Notes: generated by a model from the letters alone, not told the origin. A DNA stretch of 64,000 nucleotides from Parasphingorhabdus marina DSM 22363 (GCF_900128895.1 NZ_FSQW01000001.1:1674001-1738000); one strand, 5' to 3'. Positions 34,227-42,670 are shown, numbered from the stretch's first letter. Translations and numbers: made by a program.

Positions 34227-34345
34227 GCGGCGCCGATCCAGTGAATCGATTCACGAAAACCGGGTGGCACCGTCGTGTCGCTCCTCGCGATACGGTGAGG
34301 TCTGGCAGTATTTGCGACCCGGCTGTCAGACCTCACTCCCTTCTC
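34227..34345 (+). ncRNA. Candidate small RNA 3, or structured leader of the dipeptidase gene
   Basis: Structures in order: a 14-bp palindrome GTGAATCGATTCAC; a hairpin CACCGT / ACGGTG whose apex exposes TCCTC, a possible anti-Shine-Dalgarno loop; and a 14-bp stem GTGAGGTCTGGCAG (34295-34308) / CTGTCAGACCTCAC (34323-34336). The 14-nt loop of the last stem contains GCGACCCG (34314-34321). The downstream TCCCTTCTCTT is only a weak T-tract, and the dipeptidase ATG is 90 bp away, so read-through into that gene is possible. Confidence 0.55.
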
Positions 34346-34435
34346 TTCGACATCACACTCTGCCGCTGTTCGGGACTTGTGCCGGCCAGGCTCCCGTTCT
34401 AGCCTTGTGTCTTCGTGGTAGCAGGGGACAACCGC

Positions 34436-35743
34436 ATGAACAGCAACCGGTCGATGAAGCGCCGAACGGTGCGAACCTGTCTGCAGGTGGCTGCAATGGC
34501 CGGGTTTTTCTCCTGCTTCGCCGCACCAGCCCAGGCCACGGTAGCGCCGCCGGACGCCTCGACGCCTGTTTCAGACCGGGCGGATCAGATCCATCGGGAT
34601 GCCATTGTTATCGATGCCCATGCCGACATTGTTCTGCCGTCCACATCGTCCACCTATCTCGCGGCGGATGGCCTTTCAAAAGTCGATCCTGCGAAGCTGC
34701 GGGCCGGGCAGGTGGATGTGGTCGTCATGGCCGTTGCCGTGGGACCCGGGCCGAGGACGAGCGAAGGCGACGCGGTCGCCAAAGCTGAAGCCGAGGCGAA
34801 GTTGCAGGCGGTAACCCGGCTCGCTGAGGACGATCCGCTGATATCCATTGCCCGGACCCCTGCCGACATAACGGCGCTTGTAGAGGAGGCGCAGACGGCT
34901 TTGCTACTGGGCTTTCAGAATGCCAGAGCCCTGGGTGGCGACGTGGATGAGCTGGATCGCTTGCACGCGGCCGGTGTACGGGTTTTCGGTCTCAATCATC
35001 TCGGGCATAACGATTTTTCGGACAGTTCGCGTCCGGTCTTCAATGGCGAAACCGGGGAATATGAGGCTGACGAAGAGCATGGCGGCCTCTCCGTGCTGGG
35101 CCGCGCGGCGGTGCGCCGGATCAATCAGCTGGGCGGGATTGTTGACGTGTCCCAGATGTCAAAAAATGCGACCCTGCAGGCTGTTACGGTTTCGACCGCG
35201 CCTGTCATCGCGAGCCACAGTAATGTCCGGCAGCTGTCGAACGTCACCCGCAATCTTTCGGATGAAGAGATTGATGCCATCGGCGCGCAGGGTGGCGTCA
35301 TCCATATTGCGGCCTTCGGCGCCTATCTGGTCGACCTGTCGGACCCGGAACTGCTGGCGGCGATAGGCAAGGTTCGGGAACAGGCCGGACTTCCGGAAGC
35401 CTGGTCCTATCCCTACGAGCTTTATTGGGAAATCGATGATCCAGCCAGACGCCAGTCCTTCCTGAGGGCGATGCGGCAGGTGATCGGACCGGGATCCGTC
35501 GAACGCATGATTGATCATATCGACTATGTGGTCAAACGCATCGGCATTGACCATGTCGGGATCGGAACCGATTTCAATCATGGCGGCGGTGTTGCCGGTT
35601 TTACCGATGCCAGCGAAGCCGGGAATGTGACTCGGGCACTGCTGGAACGCGGCTATTCGGAGCAGGATATCGCGAAAATCTGGGGCGGGAATTTTCTGCG
35701 CGTGTTCGCCGATACTCAGCGCGCCGCAAATCCGGACCGTTGA
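34436..35743 (+). CDS. Membrane dipeptidase (peptidase family M19), exported
   Basis: ATG at 34436 follows AGGGGA by 8 bp; an in-frame GTG at 34415 is less likely. The 435-residue product has a signal peptide (ending near APAQA). It shows the renal dipeptidase pattern: zinc-binding VIDAHADI near residue 55, GFQNARAL and LGLNHLGHNDF, a distal ligand in VIASHSN and the C-terminal HVGIGTDFNHGGGV. It should hydrolyse dipeptides in the periplasm. A structured region with a CRP/FNR-type site precedes it. Confidence 0.93.
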   Translation: MNSNRSMKRRTVRTCLQVAAMAGFFSCFAAPAQATVAPPDASTPVSDRADQIHRDAIVIDAHADIVLPSTSSTYLAADGLSKVDPAKLRAGQVDVVVMAVAVGPGPRTSEGDAVAKAEAEAKLQAVTRLAEDDPLISIARTPADITALVEEAQTALLLGFQNARALGGDVDELDRLHAAGVRVFGLNHLGHNDFSDSSRPVFNGETGEYEADEEHGGLSVLGRAAVRRINQLGGIVDVSQMSKNATLQAVTVSTAPVIASHSNVRQLSNVTRNLSDEEIDAIGAQGGVIHIAAFGAYLVDLSDPELLAAIGKVREQAGLPEAWSYPYELYWEIDDPARRQSFLRAMRQVIGPGSVERMIDHIDYVVKRIGIDHVGIGTDFNHGGGVAGFTDASEAGNVTRALLERGYSEQDIAKIWGGNFLRVFADTQRAANPDR

Positions 35744-35757
35744 AATCCAAATGGCCC

Positions 35758-35905
35758 AAAAAAAACCCCGCCGACTAGGAACGGCGGGGCGCTTAGCCGC
35801 ACTTTCGGGTCGCAATCAAGTGCCGCTAAATTTTGTTCTGGAATGCAATCCAGATGATGTTTTTCCGGAAGTGCAACCAGCTTCGCGATTGAAGATCATG
35901 GTTGC
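35758..35905 (-). ncRNA. Candidate small RNA 4 (GCGACCCG-loop family) with terminator, or 3' UTR
   Basis: Read on the minus strand: hairpin GCAACCA/TGGTTGC (35905-35873), hairpin TCTGGA/TCCAGA (35854-35837), hairpin GCACTT (35823-35818) / AAGTGC (35804-35799) whose 13-nt loop contains GCGACCCG (35813-35806), and an excellent terminator CCCCGCCG/CGGCGGGG (35789-35766) followed by T8. It has no CRP/FNR-type palindrome upstream that I can see, so it may be processed from, or be the trailer of, the minus-strand gene at 36047-36313. Confidence 0.55.
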
Positions 35906-36046
35906 GAAATGTCGAATTGCCCCTCCGGCAGAATTTCTACCCAAAACGGGTCTATTCCAAAAAGATGCAAAAAGCGAGTCCCACCGACCCAAATTGTGCC
36001 AAAATGAGACAGGTTTTACATGAACATGCCGAAATATCGGCCGAAA

Positions 36047-36313
36047 TCAGGACTTCACGTCGTCCTTCGGAACAGGTTTCCCCTCGATATCGATCACCGC
36101 TTCTGACGCCGGAATCTCTTCGGCCTCCCGCGACCGGTCATAGAGCGTCTTGGCAACCAGCGCCCCGCCGACCAGTAGCGCACCGGGCACCGAACGGGTC
36201 GCCACCCGGGCAGCCAGCAAGCCGAGGCCGAAATTGAGCAGTCCATTGCCTTTGCCCATTTTGCGGGCCTCGTTGCCGATCGCGGTAGTGAAAATATTTC
36301 TGACGAGTGACAT
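36047..36313 (-). CDS. Small hypothetical protein with a central hydrophobic segment
   Basis: An 88-residue protein starting MSLVRNIFTTAIGNEARKMG. A moderately hydrophobic, Gly/Ala-rich stretch (GLGLLAARVATRSVPGALLVGGALV, residues 29-53) could be one or two membrane passes; the C-terminus is acidic. I do not recognise it. It lies downstream of fumC on the same strand with a 26-bp gap. Confidence 0.6.
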   Translation of the reverse strand: MSLVRNIFTTAIGNEARKMGKGNGLLNFGLGLLAARVATRSVPGALLVGGALVAKTLYDRSREAEEIPASEAVIDIEGKPVPKDDVKS

Positions 36314-36339
36314 GGACCAGCCTTTCGCAAGTTAGCCGT

Positions 36340-37722
36340 TTAGATCATCTGCTCAGGTTTAACATGGGTATCATAGGTATTTTCGTCAACAAGGCCCAGA
36401 TCCAGTGCCGCATCGCGCAGTGTCAGGCCCTCCTTATGGGCATGTTTGGCGATTTGAGATGCCTGGTCATAGCCGATTACCGGCGCCAGCGCAGTGACCA
36501 GCATCAGCGAGTTGTCGACCAGCTCCCTGATCCGGGCTTTGTTGGGCTCGAGACCGGCCACGCATCGTTCGGCAAAACTGGACATGCCAATGCTCAAAAG
36601 CTCGATCGACCGCAGGATATTGGCTCCGATCATCGGTTTGAACACGTTCAGTTCCAGATGTCCCTGCAGGCCGCCGACTGTCACGGCCTGGTGATTGCCG
36701 ATCACCTGTGCGGTGACCATGGTCAGCATTTCGCACTGGGTCGGATTGACCTTGCCGGGCATGATCGAGCTGCCCGGTTCGTTGGCCGGCAATTGCAATT
36801 CTCCAAGTCCGGAACGCGGCCCGGATCCCAGCAGGCGGATGTCATTGGCAATCTTTGTCAGCGCGACAGCCAGCACGTTGAGCGCGCCCGACAGCTCCAC
36901 CATCGTGTCATGCGCCGCCAGCTCGGCATATTTGTTGGGAGAGGAAACAAATTTGAGACCGGTGATCTTGGCGATTTCCCGCGCGATATTGTCCCCGAAA
37001 TTTTCCGGTGCATTGAGACCGGTGCCGACCGCCGTGCCACCCTGGGCCAGCTTCAGCAGGCGCGGCAGGCAATCCGCAATCCGGTCGCGGGCGGCCACCA
37101 GTTGTGCGGCATAGCCCGAAAACTCCTGGCCAAGGGTCAATGGGGTCGCATCCTGCAAATGGGTGCGGCCGATCTTCACGATGTCCTGCCATTGCGCCGA
37201 TTTTTCCGCGATTGTGTCGTGCAGCTGTTCGAGAGCCGGAAACAGCTCCACTTCCAGGGCCAGCGCGGCGGATACGTGCATGGCGGTCGGAAAGCAGTCA
37301 TTGGAGGACTGTCCGCGATTGACATGGTCATTGGGATGAACCGGATCCTTGCCTCCGCGCTGGCCGGTCAGGCGCTCGTTGGCAATTCCGGCAATCACTT
37401 CATTGACGTTCATGTTGCTTTGCGTGCCGGAGCCGGTCTGCCAGATGGTCAGGGGAAACTGTGTGTCATGGGCACCGGAACGCACTTCCTCGGCCGCTTT
37501 TTCGATCACGCCTGCAAGCTCGGGATCAAGTCCGTGGATCCCGTTAACCCGCGCCGCAGCCTGCTTGATCGTGGCCAGCGCGTGAATCAGCCGGATTGGC
37601 ATGCGCTCGTGGCGGGGGAAGGGGAAATTGTCGATGCTGCGCTGGGTCTGTGCGCCCCAATAGGCATCTTCGGGGACGGCGATATCTCCGAGACTGTCGG
37701 ATTCCGTGCGAGTTTGGGTCAT
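36340..37722 (-). CDS. fumC: Class II fumarate hydratase
   Basis: FumC interconverts fumarate and malate in the TCA cycle and needs no iron-sulphur cluster. The 460-residue length is standard. The superfamily signature GSSIMPGKVNPTQ is present, as are GSGTQSNMNVNEVI and the active-site region HPNDHVNRGQSSND. The N-terminus (MTQTRTESDSLGDI) is typical. An sspB gene lies upstream on the same strand, 69 bp away. Confidence 0.97.
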   Translation of the reverse strand: MTQTRTESDSLGDIAVPEDAYWGAQTQRSIDNFPFPRHERMPIRLIHALATIKQAAARVNGIHGLDPELAGVIEKAAEEVRSGAHDTQFPLTIWQTGSGTQSNMNVNEVIAGIANERLTGQRGGKDPVHPNDHVNRGQSSNDCFPTAMHVSAALALEVELFPALEQLHDTIAEKSAQWQDIVKIGRTHLQDATPLTLGQEFSGYAAQLVAARDRIADCLPRLLKLAQGGTAVGTGLNAPENFGDNIAREIAKITGLKFVSSPNKYAELAAHDTMVELSGALNVLAVALTKIANDIRLLGSGPRSGLGELQLPANEPGSSIMPGKVNPTQCEMLTMVTAQVIGNHQAVTVGGLQGHLELNVFKPMIGANILRSIELLSIGMSSFAERCVAGLEPNKARIRELVDNSLMLVTALAPVIGYDQASQIAKHAHKEGLTLRDAALDLGLVDENTYDTHVKPEQMI

Positions 37723-37791
37723 GCCATGCTGTCTAGCACCAGATCGCCTTCGGCGTCATCCCGAACTTTGCGCCGGACTGTTATCGGGAAG

Positions 37792-38277
37792 CTATTTTTT
37801 CTTGCCGAAATCGAGGGTTATGACATTGGATCCGTCTTCGACCGCCGGTTCCTTTTCATCCTCGCCATCATTTTCCGCCGGCTCATGCTCATCGAGATCG
37901 CCTTCGACCTCCTCGACCTGAAATTGCAGGGCGAAATCCACGGCAGGATCAACAAAGGACGTGATTGCTGCGAAGGGAATGTGCAGCATCGAACTGATCT
38001 GGTTGAAGCTCAACCCGACTTCGAAGCGGTCCTCTTTGACCGAGAGATCCCAGTAGCGGTTTTGCAGGACAATGGTCATCTCGTCAGGGAACTTCGCGAT
38101 CAGGTGATCCGGAATGTCCACTCCCGGAGCCCGGGTCTTGAACGTGATGTAAAAATGATGTTCGCCGGGCAGGCCTTCTTTCTCGACTTCGCCCAATACG
38201 CGGCCGACAACCGCCCGCAGCGCTTCCTGCACGATTTCATCATAGGGAATCAGACTGTCGGGGGCACTGTCGGTCAT
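37792..38277 (-). CDS. sspB: SspB-like ClpXP adaptor
   Basis: The 161-residue protein matches the alphaproteobacterial SspB family, which tethers ssrA-tagged and other substrates to ClpX. The substrate-binding domain covers residues 8-120 (YDEIVQEALRAVVGRVL, HHFYITFKTRAPGVDIPDHL, YWDLSVKEDRFEVGLSF). An acidic flexible linker is followed by the C-terminal ClpX-binding motif ITLDFGKKK. It is divergent from hisB, with about 115 bp between the starts. Confidence 0.9.
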   Translation of the reverse strand: MTDSAPDSLIPYDEIVQEALRAVVGRVLGEVEKEGLPGEHHFYITFKTRAPGVDIPDHLIAKFPDEMTIVLQNRYWDLSVKEDRFEVGLSFNQISSMLHIPFAAITSFVDPAVDFALQFQVEEVEGDLDEHEPAENDGEDEKEPAVEDGSNVITLDFGKKK

Positions 38278-38391
38278 TTCCCATTGGTGGCGTGATCACG
38301 GGGCAGGGTCAAGGGGCTTTCGTTGAAATTGTCCGCGCCGGGCAGCGCGAATTTCTTGCCTGAAAAACTCAAGTCTTTATAGGCATCGTCC

Positions 38392-38997
38392 ATGACCAAA
38401 GCGACGCGCAGCGCGACAATAGAGCGAAATACGAAGGAAACCGAGATTTTCGTCGAGGTGAACCTGGACGGCACGGGGACCTATGACGTGTCCACGGGCA
38501 TCGGATTTCTCGATCACATGATCGAACAGTTTTCGCGCCATTCGCTGATTGACCTGACCATGCGGATCAAGGGTGATCTGCACGTGGATCAGCATCACAC
38601 CACCGAAGACAGCGCAATTGCGCTGGGCCAGGCGCTTCAAGAAGCGCTCGCCGACAAGGCCGGGATTGTTCGCTATGGCAGCGCCTATTCCCCGATGGAC
38701 GAGACATTGAGCCGCGTGGCACTCGACATATCCGGTCGCCCCTGGCTGACCTGGAATGCGGGTTTTTCCCAGGAACGGCTGGGCGAGATGGATACCGAGC
38801 TGTTCAAGCACTGGTTCCACAGTGTGGCTGATGCCGCCGGCATCACGCTGCACATGGAACTGCTCTACGGCGAGAATAATCACCATATAGCCGAAAGCCT
38901 GTTCAAGGGCTTCGCCCGCGCCATGCGTCTGGCGATCGAGCGCGACCCGCGCAAGGGCGATGCCATTCCCTCGACCAAGGGCCAGCTTGGTGGCTGA
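38392..38997 (+). CDS. hisB: Imidazoleglycerol-phosphate dehydratase
   Basis: HisB catalyses the dehydration step that yields imidazole acetol phosphate in histidine synthesis. This 201-residue copy is monofunctional. Metal-binding motifs [12 protein letters not shown] (first repeat) and [15 protein letters not shown] (second repeat) are visible, as is [16 protein letters not shown]. It opens the his operon; its last 8 bases overlap hisH. Confidence 0.97.
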   Translation: MTKATRSATIERNTKETEIFVEVNLDGTGTYDVSTGIGFLDHMIEQFSRHSLIDLTMRIKGDLHVDQHHTTEDSAIALGQALQEALADKAGIVRYGSAYSPMDETLSRVALDISGRPWLTWNAGFSQERLGEMDTELFKHWFHSVADAAGITLHMELLYGENNHHIAESLFKGFARAMRLAIERDPRKGDAIPSTKGQLGG

Positions 38998-39610
38998 ACG
39001 CATCGCGCTGATCGATTATGGCGCCGGAAACCTGCACAGCGTGCACAATGCCCTGCAGGCCGCCGGTGCGACCGGGGTGGAAGTCACCGCAGATCCGGAT
39101 TTTGTCGCCAAGGCAGACCGGATCGTGTTGCCCGGAGTGGGGGCCTTTGGTGCCTGTCGGGATGCGCTGATTGCCATTGACGGCATGATTGCGGCCATGG
39201 ACAGCCGGGTTCACACAGATACGGTCCCGTTTCTGGGGATCTGCGTGGGCATGCAATTGCTGGCGGACCGAGGCATTGAATTTGGTGAACATGCCGGTCT
39301 CGGGTGGATAGGTGGCACGGTCCAGGCGATTGAAGCGGCATCGGCAGACATCAAGATTCCCCATATGGGCTGGAATGACGTGGAACCGGTTGCTTCGCAC
39401 GGTCTGCTGGAGGCGGGCGAAGCCTATTATCTGCATGGGTATCATTTTCGTGTCACCGATGAGCAAGACATATTGGCAACCACCGCCCATGGGGTACCGC
39501 TGGTGTCGGCCGTCGGCCGGGACAATGTCATCGGCGTGCAGTTTCATCCCGAGAAGAGCCAGGCTTACGGCCTGTCCTTTCTCCAACGCTTTCTGGAGTG
39601 GAAACCATGA
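38990..39610 (+). CDS. hisH: Imidazole glycerol phosphate synthase, glutaminase subunit
   Basis: HisH releases ammonia from glutamine for HisF. The likely start is GTG at 38990, giving [17 protein letters not shown], overlapping hisB by 8 bp; no ATG fits. The 206-residue product has the nucleophile Cys in [11 protein letters not shown] and the catalytic His-Glu pair in [10 protein letters not shown]. The stop overlaps the hisA ATG (ATGA), so hisH and hisA are translationally coupled. Confidence 0.96.
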   Translation: MAERIALIDYGAGNLHSVHNALQAAGATGVEVTADPDFVAKADRIVLPGVGAFGACRDALIAIDGMIAAMDSRVHTDTVPFLGICVGMQLLADRGIEFGEHAGLGWIGGTVQAIEAASADIKIPHMGWNDVEPVASHGLLEAGEAYYLHGYHFRVTDEQDILATTAHGVPLVSAVGRDNVIGVQFHPEKSQAYGLSFLQRFLEWKP

Positions 39611-40332
39611 TTGTTTTTCCCGCCATCGATCTGAAATCCGGCGAAGTGGTGCGACTGGCCGAAGGTGATATGGACCGGGCGACGGTCTATGGCGACAATC
39701 CCGCCGAGCAGGCGGGGCTTTTCGCGCAGGCGGGCGCCGAACATGTCCATGTTGTCGATCTTGATGGCGCCTTTGCCGGAACGCCGAAAAATGCTGAAGC
39801 GGTGGAGGCGATTGTCGCCAGTTTTCCGGGCTATGTGCAGCTTGGCGGCGGGATCCGTGACCGCGAGACGGTGGAACGCTGGTTCGGGCTCGGTGTCGCC
39901 CGGCTGGTGATCGGAACGGCGGCGCTGAAGGATCCGGAATTCGTCAGGGACATGGCGAGGGCATATGAAGGTGGTATTGTCGTTGCTGTTGATGCGCGTG
40001 ACGGAATGGTCGCCACCGAAGGCTGGGCCGATGTGTCCGAAGTCGAAGTTATCGACATGGCGCGGCGGTTTGAAGATGCCGGTGTGGCCTCGGTGCTGTT
40101 CACCGATGTCGGCCGCGACGGCCTGCTGACCGGATGCAATATCGAGGCGACCGTGGATCTGGCGCGGGCGGTGGATATTCCGGTGATCGCCAGTGGCGGG
40201 GTCAAGGGTCTGGATGACATCCACATGCTCAGCCAGTTTGCCCAGGATGGCATCGAAGGCGTGATTACAGGGCGCGCGCTGTATGACGGCCGGCTTGATC
40301 TGGCGACAGCGATAGCGATGGCCAATCGATGA
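39607..40332 (+). CDS. hisA: ProFAR isomerase
   Basis: HisA is a TIM-barrel enzyme opening the ribosyl ring of ProFAR. ATG at 39607, with GGAG 9 bp upstream, gives 241 residues beginning [17 protein letters not shown] with the catalytic Asp in AIDLKSG. The phosphate-binding loops (QLGGGIRDRETVERW, VIASGGVKGLDDI) are intact. Its TGA overlaps the ATG of an unknown membrane gene rather than of hisF. Confidence 0.97.
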   Translation: MIVFPAIDLKSGEVVRLAEGDMDRATVYGDNPAEQAGLFAQAGAEHVHVVDLDGAFAGTPKNAEAVEAIVASFPGYVQLGGGIRDRETVERWFGLGVARLVIGTAALKDPEFVRDMARAYEGGIVVAVDARDGMVATEGWADVSEVEVIDMARRFEDAGVASVLFTDVGRDGLLTGCNIEATVDLARAVDIPVIASGGVKGLDDIHMLSQFAQDGIEGVITGRALYDGRLDLATAIAMANR

Positions 40333-40658
40333 GTTTCAAGAAGGGATCGACCACTAGCCGGTTTACGGCTCCGGAAATGAGAATTTGGTTGTCCTTGGCG
40401 ATTCTCGGGTTTTCTCAGGCGACATGGGGTCTTGAGAAAGGGCTCGGCGCCATCATTGTCTTTCTGGCGAGTGACTTTCTGCTGATAAGAATTCCCATAA
40501 AACGGCGCACAAATCTGCGGCTAGTAACGAGATCGATTGCACTGTGCCTAGCTTTCATTGTGCCAGTTCTGATCAATATCGCAATTGGGAATTGGAATTC
40601 TTATCAATGCGGGAAGTCAGACAGCTGTCAATTTCTTATCGTGGAGGAAAATTTGTAG
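40329..40658 (+). CDS. Unknown small membrane protein inserted in the his operon
   Basis: The ATG overlaps the hisA TGA by 4 bp (ATGA), and the stop lies directly before hisF, so it is translated as part of the operon. The 109-residue product has about three hydrophobic helices ([47 protein letters not shown]) and a short C-terminal part with two cysteines. Its base composition is visibly more AT-rich than that of hisA and hisF. I do not recognise the family; it may be a recent insertion. Confidence 0.7.
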   Translation: MSFKKGSTTSRFTAPEMRIWLSLAILGFSQATWGLEKGLGAIIVFLASDFLLIRIPIKRRTNLRLVTRSIALCLAFIVPVLINIAIGNWNSYQCGKSDSCQFLIVEENL

Positions 40659-40659
40659 A

Positions 40660-41436
40660 ATGACCGTCCGGATCCGAGTCATACCTTGTCTTGACGTCGC
40701 CGACGGGCGTGTGGTCAAGGGCGTTAATTTCGTTGATCTGCAGGATGCCGGCGATCCGGTTGAGCAGGCGCGGGCCTATGACCGGGCGGGCGCCGACGAG
40801 CTGTGTTTTCTGGATATCACCGCTTCGCACGAAAAACGGGACACAATCATTGATGTCGTGCGCCGGACGGCGGAAGTCTGTTTCATGCCGGTTACGGTCG
40901 GCGGCGGCGTGCGCAGTGCGGATGATGCGCGGGCGCTGTTGATGGCGGGAGCAGACAAGGTGGCCGTGAACAGCGCCGCCGTCACGCGTCCGGAGGTCAT
41001 CAGCGACATTGCCGGACGCTTTGGCAGCCAGTGCATGGTTGCCTCGATCGATGCCCGGTCTGTGGAGCCGGGCCACTGGGAAATCTACACTCATGGCGGC
41101 CGCAAGCCGACAGGGGTTGATGCGGTTGAACATGCGATCCGGCTGGCGGAACTCGGGGCAGGGGAGCTACTGGTCACGTCCATGGACCGCGACGGGACCC
41201 GAGATGGCTATGATCTCGAACTGACCCGGACGATTGCCGATGCCACGTCGGTGCCAGTGGTTGCCAGCGGCGGCGTGGGAACGCTCGATCATCTGGTTGA
41301 CGGTGTAAAGCAAGGCCATGCCAATGCGGTCCTCGCGGCCTCGATTTTCCACTTTGGCCAGCACAGCATTTCGGAGGCGCATGCGGCATTGCGCGCCGCG
41401 GGACTTCCGGCGCGTCACAGCTTGCCGCCGGCCTGA
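40660..41436 (+). CDS. hisF: Imidazole glycerol phosphate synthase, cyclase subunit
   Basis: HisF uses HisH-derived ammonia to form imidazole glycerol phosphate and AICAR. ATG at 40660 ([21 protein letters not shown]) is the family start; GGAGG lies 13 bp upstream inside the preceding gene. The 258 residues include the catalytic Asp in CLDVADG and a second Asp in [13 protein letters not shown]. It is separated from hisA by the small membrane gene. Confidence 0.97.
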   Translation: MTVRIRVIPCLDVADGRVVKGVNFVDLQDAGDPVEQARAYDRAGADELCFLDITASHEKRDTIIDVVRRTAEVCFMPVTVGGGVRSADDARALLMAGADKVAVNSAAVTRPEVISDIAGRFGSQCMVASIDARSVEPGHWEIYTHGGRKPTGVDAVEHAIRLAELGAGELLVTSMDRDGTRDGYDLELTRTIADATSVPVVASGGVGTLDHLVDGVKQGHANAVLAASIFHFGQHSISEAHAALRAAGLPARHSLPPA

Positions 41437-41481
41437 TCCAAATTGGTACAGAATGTCATAATAATCTGTTAACCATCTAAT

Positions 41482-41496
41482 TTAACAGAATATTAA
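41482..41496. promoter_or_regulatory. CtrA-type site upstream of the first PEP-CTERM gene
   Basis: TTAA-CAGAATA-TTAA matches the alphaproteobacterial CtrA consensus TTAA-N7-TTAA exactly. A TTAACCAT half-site lies about 10 bp upstream. Confidence 0.45.
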
Positions 41497-41553
41497 CTCC
41501 GTTTTCCCATTAACGGTTTGGAAACCAGTTCCGGGACGTTGGGGGGAATGATG

Positions 41554-42114
41554 ATGCGCAATATGATGGTTCATGTGACACTGGCAGGTCTGGCGACGGT
41601 TCTGGCAACGCCGGCGCTGGCGATTTATCCGGCGCAGCAGCAAAGCTCCTACGAGAAACCGCGCAAGGGCGGCTCCTCCAGCTATGGCGGCAGTTCCGGC
41701 AGCATCAGCTCGACCTCCACCGGGGGTTCCACGTCCACTTCTACCGGCGGATCGTCTTCCAGCGGCGGTTCCACGTCGACATCGACGGGTGGCATCTCCA
41801 CCTCAACCGGCGGGGTTTCAACATCCACCGGCGGTGTTTCGACATCTACCGGCGGTATTTCGACCTCTACAGGGGGCTCTTCGAGCTTTGGCGGTTCTAC
41901 CAGCTCTTCGTCATCATCCTCGTCTTCCTCCAGTTCCAGCAGCTCGAGCAGTTCGAGCAGCAGCTCCAGCGGCGGTTCAACCGGAGGCCATCCGGGCGGT
42001 TCCACGGGCGGCACACCAGTTCCCGAACCGGCGGTCTTTGTGCTGTTTGGACTGGGTGCTGGTGGCCTGGCCGCAGGGCGCCTGATTCAACGGCGCCGCA
42101 AAAATCGCGACTGA
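41554..42114 (+). CDS. PEP-CTERM sorting domain protein with Ser/Thr/Gly repeats
   Basis: Three successive ATG codons exist; the last (41554) has GGGGGG at the best distance. The 186-residue protein has a signal peptide (ending TPALA), a long low-complexity body of STSTGG-type repeats and a run of serines, and a PEP-CTERM tail: motif VPEPA, a hydrophobic helix (VFVLFGLGAGGLAAG) and a basic end (RRRKNRD). Proteins of this kind are processed by exosortase (EpsH/XrtA type) and displayed outside the cell, often heavily glycosylated. No exosortase gene is in the window. Confidence 0.88.
   Translation: MRNMMVHVTLAGLATVLATPALAIYPAQQQSSYEKPRKGGSSSYGGSSGSISSTSTGGSTSTSTGGSSSSGGSTSTSTGGISTSTGGVSTSTGGVSTSTGGISTSTGGSSSFGGSTSSSSSSSSSSSSSSSSSSSSSSSGGSTGGHPGGSTGGTPVPEPAVFVLFGLGAGGLAAGRLIQRRRKNRD
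41710..41970 (+). repeat. Tandem low-complexity repeat (STSTGG units and poly-Ser)
   Basis: About nine degenerate 18-bp units encode S/I/V-STSTGG variants, followed by a tract of about 20 serines written mainly with TCN and AGC codons. Long tracts like this tend to change length by slippage. Confidence 0.8.
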
Positions 42115-42196
42115 CATTCTCTGCAGATAACTCGAGATAATACATCAGAAGATCTATCTATCTGATTGTAATATAACGTCCATTTGGATCATATAG

Positions 42197-42211
42197 TTAA
42201 TGTCGGATTAA
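42197..42211. promoter_or_regulatory. CtrA-type site upstream of the second PEP-CTERM gene
   Basis: TTAA-TGTCGGA-TTAA matches TTAA-N7-TTAA exactly, as does the site before the previous gene, suggesting shared control. Confidence 0.45.
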
Positions 42212-42351
42212 CTTACACAATCCGGTCCCTGTTACATTCCGTTAACCACTGAAACACCTGAAACGGCTCCCAAAACGTGATTTGGCAGCGTTTTTGCGTG
42301 CCTGACCATTGCGGGTTTTTTGGCTGTTTGGCCAAAAATAAGAGTAGTGGA

Positions 42352-42615
42352 ATGATTTTGTCCAGACTTTCGGTTGTGGCCACAACCGCCTGCATCCTTG
42401 TCACCGTTGCTGCTCCCTTGAGCGCCGGACAAGCTGCTGCCCAAAACGTCACGAAAACGGACCATGCTGCCAGCGCAGCTCCAACTGCGGCACCCGCTGC
42501 GGAACAGGACGGCACACCCATTCCCGAACCTTCCAATATCATCATGCTGGCGCTCGGCATTACCGGGCTGGTGGTCGGTCGCTACGCGGCGAAGAGGCAC
42601 CGCGACGGCAGGTAG
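42352..42615 (+). CDS. Small PEP-CTERM sorting domain protein
   Basis: The 87-residue product starts at ATG 42352; the frame is open further upstream without a ribosome-binding site. It has a signal peptide (SVVATTACILVTVAAPLSAG), a short Ala/Thr-rich body, and a PEP-CTERM tail with IPEPS, a hydrophobic helix (IIMLALGITGLVVG) and a basic end (KRHRDGR). It is a near-minimal exosortase substrate next to a larger one. A weak terminator (42671-42707) follows. Confidence 0.82.
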   Translation: MILSRLSVVATTACILVTVAAPLSAGQAAAQNVTKTDHAASAAPTAAPAAEQDGTPIPEPSNIIMLALGITGLVVGRYAAKRHRDGR

Positions 42616-42670
42616 CGCGAGATATTCAGTTAGCCGCGCGAAGCATTTATGTTGTCGTCGTGGCGGGAAA

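Noticed and set aside
36307-38295. 662-codon plus-strand frame opposite fumC and sspB
   Set aside because: Shadow of confidently identified minus-strand genes.
41710-41970. CRISPR-like array
   Set aside because: The repeats are in-frame coding units of a surface protein without spacers; no CRISPR array or cas gene is present in the window.
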